Shown in pieces: positions 9,053 through 16,892 of a stretch of 64,000 nt of DNA. A program made the translations under genes and the position numbers. Source of the DNA: Rufibacter sp. LB8 (GTDB lineage Bacteria; Bacteroidota; Bacteroidia; Cytophagales; Hymenobacteraceae); NCBI RefSeq assembly GCF_014876185.1, contig NZ_JADALJ010000002.1, forward strand, positions 62,001-126,000. Direction: 5' to 3'. A model generated the notes under the pieces. The model was given only the letters and a program-made list of their open reading frames with translations. It was not told the DNA's origin and searched no databases. How positions within the stretch are numbered: position 1 is the first letter of the stretch; the number at the start of each line of letters is the position of its first letter.

Positions 9053-10315
9053 ATGATTGGACATTTGATTAAATGGGCTCTAAATAACCGGTTGGTGGTA
9101 TTGGTAATAGCGGTGGCCGTAGCCGCCTACGGTTTTCATTCTGTAAATAATACCAAAGTAGATGCCATACCTGACCTATCGGAAAATCAGGTGATCATTT
9201 TTACCGAGTGGATGGGGAGGAGCCCCCAGATTATGGAAGACCAAGTTACTTACCCCTTGGTAAGTAACCTTCAGGGCATCCCTAAAATTAAAAATATCCG
9301 GGCTAATTCAATGTTCGGGATGAGCTTTGTCTTTGTAGTATTTGAAGACGACGTTGACATCTACTGGGCCCGGACACGAGTATTGGAACGGCTTAATTAT
9401 GCGCAGCGGCTCATCCCCGAAGGCGTCGTCCCTACCCTGGGCCCCGACGGCACCGGTTTAGGACATATTTTCTGGTATACCTTAGACGCTCCGTCTTATG
9501 ATTTAGGAGAACTGCGGGCCCTGCAAGACTGGTACATCAAATTTGCATTGCAAACAGTGCCGGGTGTCAGTGAGGTGGCCTCTTTTGGGGGCTTTCAAAA
9601 ACAGTATCAGATTATCATTAACCCACTTAAGCTTAGCTATTTTAATATTTCTGCAGATGAGGTTATCCAGAAGGTGAGAGCCAATAATAATGATGTGGGC
9701 GGTAGGAAATTTGAGCTGGCCGGCATGGGATACATCATTAAAGGGGTTGGCTACATTGCCCAGATAAAAGACATTGAAGAAATCTCATTGAAGACCCAAG
9801 GCACTATTCCAGTGCGGGTAAAAGATATTGCCACGGTGCAGATGGGCGGGGAACTGCGCCTGGGAATAGTGGAAGAAAACGGTGAAGGGGAAAAAGTAGG
9901 GGGGATAGTGGTGATGCGCTACGGAGAGAATGCCAAAGAGGTAATTGACCAGGTCAAGGAAAAATTAAAAAGCATCGAAGGCGGCTTGCCTCCTGGGGTA
10001 AAATTCCATGTGGCATATGACCGCTCAGATTTGATTGAAGCCACTATAGCAACTTTAAAAGAGGCGGTAATTGAGGAGGTTGTTGTGGTGGCCATCGTGC
10101 TGTTCATATTCCTGCTGCATGTAAGAAGCGCCTTGATAGTAGTAATAACCATTATCATGAGTGTGTTGATCTCCTTTATTATGATGAGTTGGTTTAATGT
10201 GAGCTCCAATATTATGTCGCTTGCCGGGGTGGCCCTGGCAGTAGGCGACTTGGTAGATGCCGGAATTGTGATGGTCGAAAATGCCTTAAAGTCTATTGCG
10301 GAAGATACAGAATAA
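9053..10315 (+). CDS. CusA-type HME-RND pump, N-terminal part (interrupted by in-frame TAA)
   Basis: 420 residues corresponding to the N-terminal 40% of a CusA-family heavy-metal RND pump: first membrane helix, the porter region (GRSPQIMEDQVTYPLVSNLQ) and helices TM2-TM4 with AVGDLVDAGIVMVENAL. That last motif has the VDAxIVM(I/V)EN form of CusA-like Cu(I)/Ag(I) pumps. The frame stops at TAA 10313-10315 but continues in the same frame at once (AFTMIEEAERV), so one nonsense codon splits a ~1,050-residue gene. It could be a pseudogene, a sequencing error or two re-initiated polypeptides. No adaptor (CusB) or outer-membrane partner is adjacent. Confidence 0.8.
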   Translation: MIGHLIKWALNNRLVVLVIAVAVAAYGFHSVNNTKVDAIPDLSENQVIIFTEWMGRSPQIMEDQVTYPLVSNLQGIPKIKNIRANSMFGMSFVFVVFEDDVDIYWARTRVLERLNYAQRLIPEGVVPTLGPDGTGLGHIFWYTLDAPSYDLGELRALQDWYIKFALQTVPGVSEVASFGGFQKQYQIIINPLKLSYFNISADEVIQKVRANNNDVGGRKFELAGMGYIIKGVGYIAQIKDIEEISLKTQGTIPVRVKDIATVQMGGELRLGIVEENGEGEKVGGIVVMRYGENAKEVIDQVKEKLKSIEGGLPPGVKFHVAYDRSDLIEATIATLKEAVIEEVVVVAIVLFIFLLHVRSALIVVITIIMSVLISFIMMSWFNVSSNIMSLAGVALAVGDLVDAGIVMVENALKSIAEDTE

Positions 10316-10324
10316 GCATTCACC

Positions 10325-12217
10325 ATGATTGAAGAAGCGGAAAGAGTAAAGCGGATTGAAAAGTCTTCTGTTTTGGTAGGGAAGGCGGTGTTCAACTCCA
10401 TATTGATCACCTTAGTTTCGTTTGCCCCGATACTCTTTCTGGAGGGTCAGGAAAAAAAAATGTTTACGCCTTTGGTCCTTACCAAGTCCTTTGCCATGAT
10501 GGGGTCGGCTTTGGTGGCTATTTTCCTAGTGCCTGTACTGATGGTTTTTTTACTGAAAGGCAAAATACGCTCCGAGAAAACGCATCCGGTGTCTCGGTTT
10601 TTTCTTTGGCTTTACAATCCCATCATCCGTTGGTGTCTCCGCTGGAAGAAAGTAACCATAGCCCTAGCTTTTGTGCTTGTAGCCGCAAGCATCCCCTTTG
10701 TGATGCGGTTAGGTTCGGAGTTTATGCCTCCCTTGGACGAGGGCTCCCTCTTATTTATGCCGGTAACCTTGCCGGATATTTCCAATTCTGAGATAAAACG
10801 CATTTTGCAGATACAGGATAAACTGATTAAAACAGTACCTGAGGTGCTCAATGTATTGGGGAAAGCCGGGCGAGCCAGTACGGCCACCGACAATTCCCCG
10901 CTCAGCATGGTAGAAACCATTATTCTGTTAAAACCGCAATCTGAGTGGCGGGAGGGCATGACAAAGAATAAAATCATCGAGGAATTAAATGAAAAGCTCC
11001 AGATTCCCGGCGTAATTAATGGTTGGACCCAGCCCATTATCAACCGCATCAACATGCTTTCAACCGGTATCCGTACGGATGTTGGCGTTAAGATCTATGG
11101 GCAAAGCCTCGATTCGATCAATGTACTGGCCCAGCAATTCAAAGTAGCGTTAGCGGGTATTGAGGGTATTAAAGATTTGAATGTGGAACCCATGGTGGGC
11201 GGGAAGTATGTGGAGATAAAAATCAAAAGGGAGGAAATTGGTCGTTACGGTCTAAGTGTGGATGATGTTAATCTGGTGGTTGAATCCTCCATCGGGGGCA
11301 TGAATATTACCACAACGGTGGAAGGCCGGCAACGCTTTTCGGTAAATGCCCGTTTTGCCCAGGATTTCCGTAATAATCTATCGCATTTAAAGTCATTATT
11401 GGTTTCCAGTCCGGCAGGTTCCATTCCCTTGTCTGCCGTCGCTGAAGTGTACATAACTGAAGGCCCTCCCATGATTAACTCGGAAAATGCCATGCTTCGG
11501 GGCACCTTGCTCTTTAATGTAAGGGATAGGGACATAGGAAGCACGGTCAATGACGCTAAAGAGAAACTGGAAAGCCTTGTGCAAACGTTACCGAAAGGGT
11601 ATTACATACAATGGAGCGGCCAGTACGAAAACCAGGTGAGGGCCGAGAAGCGGCTAAAAATTCTGATACCCATTGTTCTGGTCATTATTACAGTCATCTT
11701 ATATTTTACCTTCCATACTTACCGCGAGGTATTGATTGTCCTCTCCAGCATCCCCGTTGCCCTGGTGGGTGGTGCTTATTCTCTTTTCTTTTTCGATGTC
11801 AATTTTTCGGTAGCGGTGGCGGTGGGTTTTATTGCTTTGTTTGGTATAGCGGTAGAAACGGGGGTGCTGATGCTGGTGTACCTTAACAACTCTCTATTCA
11901 ACAAGGTCGCCAGAAAAAAGGAATCCGGCGAGCCTTTGAATAACCAGGACATTGAGGAGGCTGTTTACGAAGGGGCCGCCCTCCGGCTACGCCCCAAGCT
12001 GATGACCGTAATGGTAGATATCTTTGGTTTATTGCCACTCTTGCTGGCAACTGGAACCGGAAGCGATGTCATGAAGCCCATTGCCATCCCTTTTATATTT
12101 GGCTTGGTCACCTCCTCCTTTTTTGTTTTGATTGTCCTACCCGCCATGTACGCACTGGTTCGGGAAAACGAATTAAAGAAGAATGGCAGGGTAATAATTG
12201 CAGAGTTAAAAGATTAA
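10325..12217 (+). CDS. CusA-type HME-RND pump, C-terminal part (after in-frame TAA)
   Basis: 630 residues in the same frame as the preceding segment, from an ATG nine bases after its stop. It holds the rest of the RND protein: TM5-TM6 (SILITLVSFAPILFLEGQ), the second porter half (EFMPPLDEGSLLFMPVTLPD, GVKIYGQSLDSINVL), and the final six membrane helices (GFIALFGIAVETGVLMLVYL and IFGLLPLLLATGTGSDVM). Every conserved block of the family is in place and no other lesion was seen, so the nonsense codon is the only obvious defect. Next downstream is a copper-type P1B ATPase, consistent with Cu/Ag export. Confidence 0.8.
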   Translation: MIEEAERVKRIEKSSVLVGKAVFNSILITLVSFAPILFLEGQEKKMFTPLVLTKSFAMMGSALVAIFLVPVLMVFLLKGKIRSEKTHPVSRFFLWLYNPIIRWCLRWKKVTIALAFVLVAASIPFVMRLGSEFMPPLDEGSLLFMPVTLPDISNSEIKRILQIQDKLIKTVPEVLNVLGKAGRASTATDNSPLSMVETIILLKPQSEWREGMTKNKIIEELNEKLQIPGVINGWTQPIINRINMLSTGIRTDVGVKIYGQSLDSINVLAQQFKVALAGIEGIKDLNVEPMVGGKYVEIKIKREEIGRYGLSVDDVNLVVESSIGGMNITTTVEGRQRFSVNARFAQDFRNNLSHLKSLLVSSPAGSIPLSAVAEVYITEGPPMINSENAMLRGTLLFNVRDRDIGSTVNDAKEKLESLVQTLPKGYYIQWSGQYENQVRAEKRLKILIPIVLVIITVILYFTFHTYREVLIVLSSIPVALVGGAYSLFFFDVNFSVAVAVGFIALFGIAVETGVLMLVYLNNSLFNKVARKKESGEPLNNQDIEEAVYEGAALRLRPKLMTVMVDIFGLLPLLLATGTGSDVMKPIAIPFIFGLVTSSFFVLIVLPAMYALVRENELKKNGRVIIAELKD

Positions 12218-12267
12218 AAAATCTAGTTTATATAAGCTTCAAACATAAATTACTTCAATAATTAATA

Positions 12268-14568
12268 ATGGAACTTCAGCCTCAACAAAAATACACCTGC
12301 CCTATGCATCCTGAAATTGTTCAGGATACACCAGGCAGGTGCCCAAAATGCGGAATGAACATGGTACCTGCAAAGGACGAGGCAAAGGCATCCCCTTCGC
12401 ACGGCCAACATGAGGAAAGCAAATCACCCCTCACCGCAGCAGGAATTAGCACGTCTGCCGGTACCAACGAGCATGACAAAATGGTGAATGTTGAGTTGGA
12501 CAAACCCGCACTTAGTGCACAGAAATATACCTGCCCTATGCATCCGCATATCATGCAGGATGCGCCGGGCAAATGCCCTCTATGCGGAATGACCTTAGAG
12601 CCGGTTGCGTCTGATTCACATGGGAAGGGAATGCACACCGGAATAATAGCTGATTTCAAGAAACGGTTTTATGTAGTACTGGCGCTCACCATCCCAATAA
12701 TGCTGTTATCAGAAATGATACAGCAATGGCTAAATCTCTCTATAGATTTCCCAGGTTCAAAATATGTATTACTTGCTATGTCCTCTGTGGTTTTCTTCTA
12801 CGGCGGCTGGCCGTTCTTAAAAGGCCTGGTAGATGAAGCAAGGGTGAAGAACCCGGGTATGATGTTCCTGATTGGATTTGCCATCTCGGTTGCTTATATC
12901 TACAGCGTGGCAACTGTATTTGGGTTACAGGGCATGGATTTCTTTTGGGAACTCGCAACCCTTATTCTCATCATGCTATTAGGGCATTGGATAGAAATGA
13001 AATCAGTGGCTGGCGCCTCAAGAGAGCTGGAACTGCTTGTCCAGTTAATGCCCGATGACGCTCATCTGGTTCAGGGTGAAACGATTACCGACGTGAAAAC
13101 AGCAACGCTTAAAGCGGCTGATGTAGTACTTGTCAAGCCCGGCGAAAAAGTGGCTGCCGATGGAATAATAGTAGATGGTGAAAGCTACCTGAACGAAAGT
13201 ATGCTTACAGGCGAATCGAAGCCCGTACAAAAAACAAAAGGTGACAAAGTCATTGCCGGGGCTATCAATGGGAACGGCTCTATTAAAGTTACCGTATCCC
13301 ATGCCACACAAGACTCCTATCTATCGCAGGTGGTTAAGCTGGTTAGCGATGCCCAAAAGTCAAAATCCAAGACCCAGTTGCTGGCAGATACGGCCGCTAA
13401 ATGGTTAACGGCCATTGCCATAGTGGCAGGCATTGGCACATTTCTGTTCTGGTATTTGACGGGGCAATCTTTAGCTTTTGCAATGGAAAGAATGGTTACG
13501 GTAATTGTAATCTGCTGCCCGCATGCATTAGGGCTGGCTGTGCCATTGGTGGTAGCAAAATCAACTGCCATCTCAGCAAAGAACGGCCTGCTTATCAAGA
13601 ACAGAACAGCATTTGAAAATGCAAGGAAAATCACGACCATCGTATTTGATAAAACGGGTACGCTTACCATCGGGAAATTCCTTGTATCCAAAATCGTTTC
13701 GCTGCAAAAAGATTTACCTGAAAACGAGGTTATTCGTTTGGCTTCAGCCTTGGAGCAACAATCTGAGCATCCCATTGCCACTGGTATCCTACAAAAAGTA
13801 AAAGACTTGTCTATCCCAATTCCGGCAACAGAAAACTTTAATGCCATCACAGGCAAGGGCGTTGAAGCCACAGTAGAAGGCAAAACAATATTGGTTGTTA
13901 GCCCGGGCTATTTGAAGGAGAATAATATTGCCATTCCAGAAGGCTTCACGGCCAATGATACGGAAACGGTTGTGTTTGTGATTATCAATAAGGCCCTGGC
14001 AGGTTACATAGCTTTATCAGATGAAATTCGTCCTGAATCGGCAGATGCGATCAAAACCTTAAAAGAAAACGGCATCAAATCAATATTGCTTACTGGCGAT
14101 AACGCTAAAGTAGCAAAAAGTGTAAGTGATGCTTTAGGCATGGAGAGTTATTTTGCCGAAGTATTACCGCATCAGAAATTAGATAAGGTAAAGGAGTTGC
14201 AAAGCAAAGGAGAATTTGTTGCCATGACTGGTGATGGGGTAAATGATGCCCCCGCTTTAGCGATTGCTGATATTGGTATTGCGGTAGGCAGCGGCAGCGA
14301 CATAGCGGCAGAAACCGCTGGTATAATATTAGTAAACAGCAACCCACAAGATGTGGTGAACCTGATTTTATTTGGCAAAGCCACTTACAAAAAAATGATT
14401 CAAAACCTGATTTGGGCAACAGGTTACAACCTAGTGGCGCTTCCGTTGGCAGCAGGCGTCTTATACAATCAGGGGATTCTGCTAACTCCTGCTGTAGGTG
14501 CAGTTTTAATGACTGTGAGCACAGTGGTAGTGGCCATTAATGCAAGTATGCTGAAAGTGAAGGGGTAA
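12268..14568 (+). CDS. Copper-type P1B ATPase with CPH motif and two N-terminal heavy-metal-binding domains
   Basis: A 766-residue P-type ATPase. The N-terminus has two short zinc-ribbon-like metal-binding units, YTCPMHPEIVQDTPGRCPKC and YTCPMHPHIMQDAPGKCPLC, separated by a His-rich linker, instead of classical HMA domains. The transmembrane metal site is CPH (C417-P418-H419), the CopB/P1B-3 type linked to copper and silver export. Other motifs: TGES in the actuator, DKTGT with phosphorylated Asp about 461, SEHPIA, and GDGVNDAPAL. It lies 50 bp after the RND gene, consistent with a shared copper-export role. Direction (export) is inferred from family and neighbours. Confidence 0.93.
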   Translation: MELQPQQKYTCPMHPEIVQDTPGRCPKCGMNMVPAKDEAKASPSHGQHEESKSPLTAAGISTSAGTNEHDKMVNVELDKPALSAQKYTCPMHPHIMQDAPGKCPLCGMTLEPVASDSHGKGMHTGIIADFKKRFYVVLALTIPIMLLSEMIQQWLNLSIDFPGSKYVLLAMSSVVFFYGGWPFLKGLVDEARVKNPGMMFLIGFAISVAYIYSVATVFGLQGMDFFWELATLILIMLLGHWIEMKSVAGASRELELLVQLMPDDAHLVQGETITDVKTATLKAADVVLVKPGEKVAADGIIVDGESYLNESMLTGESKPVQKTKGDKVIAGAINGNGSIKVTVSHATQDSYLSQVVKLVSDAQKSKSKTQLLADTAAKWLTAIAIVAGIGTFLFWYLTGQSLAFAMERMVTVIVICCPHALGLAVPLVVAKSTAISAKNGLLIKNRTAFENARKITTIVFDKTGTLTIGKFLVSKIVSLQKDLPENEVIRLASALEQQSEHPIATGILQKVKDLSIPIPATENFNAITGKGVEATVEGKTILVVSPGYLKENNIAIPEGFTANDTETVVFVIINKALAGYIALSDEIRPESADAIKTLKENGIKSILLTGDNAKVAKSVSDALGMESYFAEVLPHQKLDKVKELQSKGEFVAMTGDGVNDAPALAIADIGIAVGSGSDIAAETAGIILVNSNPQDVVNLILFGKATYKKMIQNLIWATGYNLVALPLAAGVLYNQGILLTPAVGAVLMTVSTVVVAINASMLKVKG

Positions 14569-14794
14569 ATAGATAGAGATTGAAGCCTCGATGATCATCT
14601 ATTGACTTGTAATTGGGGTGAGTGGGGCATAATAACAGTATAATATAACCTTTTTAGGGAAGGAAGTTAAGCCCCCTGATAAGGCAGAAGTTTTTATGAT
14701 ATAGAATTTTTCTTTTGCTGCATTATTGGAAGCAGTAGCTAAGCCGCTTTAACTATATTTTCGTATTGCAAACAACCACCATTAAACGGATAAT

Positions 14795-15639
14795 ATGGGC
14801 AAGCCTTGGCATAGGGGGAAATTTATCGTTTTTTTTGTCCTCTCTTACTTCTCTTCTCACCAACCTTTTTAACAAGCTTTCCCCAAACGAAGCCGATGGG
14901 TAAAATCTCCAGTAAGGAGATTATCGATAATATGTTCTCGGCCATCCGGCAAGTGCGGACAATCAAGTTTGTCATGCGGGATTGGGAACGCCGGGAGAAC
15001 CGAAACCGGGAGGGGAACAGCATATTAAAATAAACATATCGCCTTTTTGGCTGTATGCCTATATTGCAAACCCAGCAAAGGGGTAGAGACTCTATACTGG
15101 CAGGGAGAGAACAACAACAAGGTTTTAGTATACCCCGCTTTCCTTATGTCAGTTTGAACCTTGATTACAACGGTAATCTGGTGCGCAGTGGCAGCCATCA
15201 TAATCTATTTGCCGCAAATCCAAATTATACCGCTGATATCATTAGAGATACTTACCAAAAAGCGGGGAAGGACTTTCCGTCAATCTTTAAACATGAGGGG
15301 GATGTCCTGTTTGACGGCAAGTCTTGCTACAAGGTTGTAGTGGATTATACTCCCTATAAACTATATAATTACAAAGTAAAATCCGGGGAAGATGTATTTA
15401 GTATTGCTAAGAGACTTTTCCTGAATGAATTTAAAATAAAAGAACTAAACAAGCTGGACGGTTACACCGGGCTGAAAGCTGGCCAGGTGTTGGTTCTCTC
15501 CAACGCTTATGCTAGGAATACGATTCTTTATATAGACAAAAAATCATATCTCCCTCTAGTCCAGATAGTCTATGATGAATTAGGCTTCTTCGAGCGGTAC
15601 GAATACCACGATGTACAGGTCAATCTGACCTTTAAGTAA
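14795..15639 (+). pseudogene. DUF1571 gene with LysM segment, three frameshifts
   Basis: The protein can be followed through four frames. It starts MGKPWHRGKFIVFFVLSY (signal peptide) at 14795, shifts near 14865-14875 (CCTTTTTA) into KISSKEIIDNMFSAIRQVRT, shifts near 15027 (TTAAAATA) into KINISPFWLYAYIANPAKGV, and shifts near 15130-15140 (TACCCCGC) into RFPYVSLNLDYNGNLVRSGS to the stop at 15639. This order matches DUF1571, a secreted family of unknown function. Residues resembling LysM (YKVKSGEDVFSIAKRLF to GLKAGQVLVLSN) are inserted in the second half. All three breaks lie at homopolymers, so sequencing error is possible; otherwise it is a pseudogene. Confidence 0.7.
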
Positions 15640-15750
15640 GATGAATTTTCTAAAGACTTCCCAGCCTACCCCTTTTAACTTTTATTTCCAATGGTATTAA
15701 AAGGCAGCTACGACCGGTTATGCCTAAACTAAACCATTGAGGTTGGACCC

Positions 15751-16452
15751 ATGCTAAAACAGCTTTTGCAGAAAAATATCGGGGCTTTAGTTTCCATGGC
15801 TATGCTGGTGATCGTACCGGTTTCGGTAAGTTCATCCTTGGCTGTTCTGTTGTACCAATACCAGGACCTATTATTGAATTTAGCCATACCTCAAACAATA
15901 CTGTATTTTCTGGCGGTTTCCCTAACCATGGCTTTTGCCTTGACCCCTACCACCTTTGTTGCCATACTTTCGGGCTTCTATCTTGGATGGCCCGGGTTCC
16001 CTGGGGTGGTAATATCATATGCCGCGGTTTCCTTGATCGGGTACTTTCTAGCCAAGGCTATCGATCAGGGCAAGCTCTTGAAGTTTGTAAACCATTTTGA
16101 AAAAGCTGCCATTGTGATGGAAGAACTTAAGCACCAAAGCTGGGGCTTGATAATACTAACCCGAATTTCACCGGTCCTTCCTTTTGCCCTAATGACTTTT
16201 ATCCTGGCCATGATAAAAGTCGATAAACGCAAGTTTTTACTGGCCAGTATTGCCGGGATGCTGCCCCGAACGTTATTTTTCTTCTGGTTAGGCAACCAAG
16301 CCCAGGATATCCTCCTCTTACTTCAAAATTCAGATACCGGAACCAGTGGCAAATTCCTTTTGATTGCTCTTATTGCTGTTTCCGTTTTCGGATTATATTA
16401 CTTATTCAACCGTGCTTTGAAAAAAGCCCTATCGCGGCATTCTGTCAGTTAG
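15751..16452 (+). CDS. VTT-domain (TVP38/TMEM64, DedA-like) membrane protein
   Basis: A 233-residue integral membrane protein with about six hydrophobic segments. The central part FVAILSGFYLGWPGFPGVVI, then ILTRISPVLPFALMTFILAM and GMLPRTLFFFWLGNQAQDI, is the VTT (SNARE-associated) domain with its conserved R(I/S)xPxxPF re-entrant motif. Family members act as lipid scramblases or flippases or are of unknown function; the TVP38/TMEM64 group is often found near metal genes but no substrate can be assigned. It lies 110 bp after the DUF1571 pseudogene and may once have been co-transcribed with it. Confidence 0.85.
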   Translation: MLKQLLQKNIGALVSMAMLVIVPVSVSSSLAVLLYQYQDLLLNLAIPQTILYFLAVSLTMAFALTPTTFVAILSGFYLGWPGFPGVVISYAAVSLIGYFLAKAIDQGKLLKFVNHFEKAAIVMEELKHQSWGLIILTRISPVLPFALMTFILAMIKVDKRKFLLASIAGMLPRTLFFFWLGNQAQDILLLLQNSDTGTSGKFLLIALIAVSVFGLYYLFNRALKKALSRHSVS

Positions 16453-16829
16453 GAAAGAATAGGAACTAAGGGTCAATTTTCTATTCTATCAGCCTCCTAA
16501 ACTCTTAGCTTCAAATTGTTGCCCACTTCGAAACGGAGCTCAACGACTTTTATGCCACGGCAATCAGTTGCCCTAATAAAATCCAGCAGTAGTAGGTAGG
16601 GCCCACTGCCCGCAATCATCACCAATGAGCTTGTACAAGACCCATAGCATGTTATGGCAACAGACAATTATGATACCTATTGAAATGGAAGGTGATGCAG
16701 ATTATTTCTAGGCTTATAGATAATGATAGTAAATCTACCTTATAACTCTTATTAAAATATCCTTCCCTTGGCTTTATTTAGGCTATATCTATGTTTATAG
16801 CTATCTATTTAGATTAAATCTTAATAATA
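16453..16829. other. Intergenic region, no gene seen
   Basis: About 380 bases without a recognisable gene. A weak 7-bp inverted repeat (AGAATAG/CTATTCT) just after the VTT gene could be its terminator. The last third is AT-rich and leads into the receptor promoter. Confidence 0.5.
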
Positions 16830-16860
16830 TTTGCGGGCAATGCTTCTGTCTCTATATTTG
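16830..16860 (+). promoter_or_regulatory. Bacteroidota-type promoter of TonB receptor gene
   Basis: TTTG at 16830-16833 and TATATTTG at 16853-16860, separated by 19 bases, fit the Bacteroidota primary-sigma consensus (TTTG / TAnnTTTG). The predicted transcription start is some 25 bases before the ATG at 16893. No clear Fur box was seen. Confidence 0.65.
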
Positions 16861-16892
16861 CATCAAATTAGAATTGGTCTAAATAAAGAGAC

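Noticed and set aside
14823..15023. 66-residue minus-strand frame
   Set aside because: It is the antisense of the DUF1571 pseudogene.
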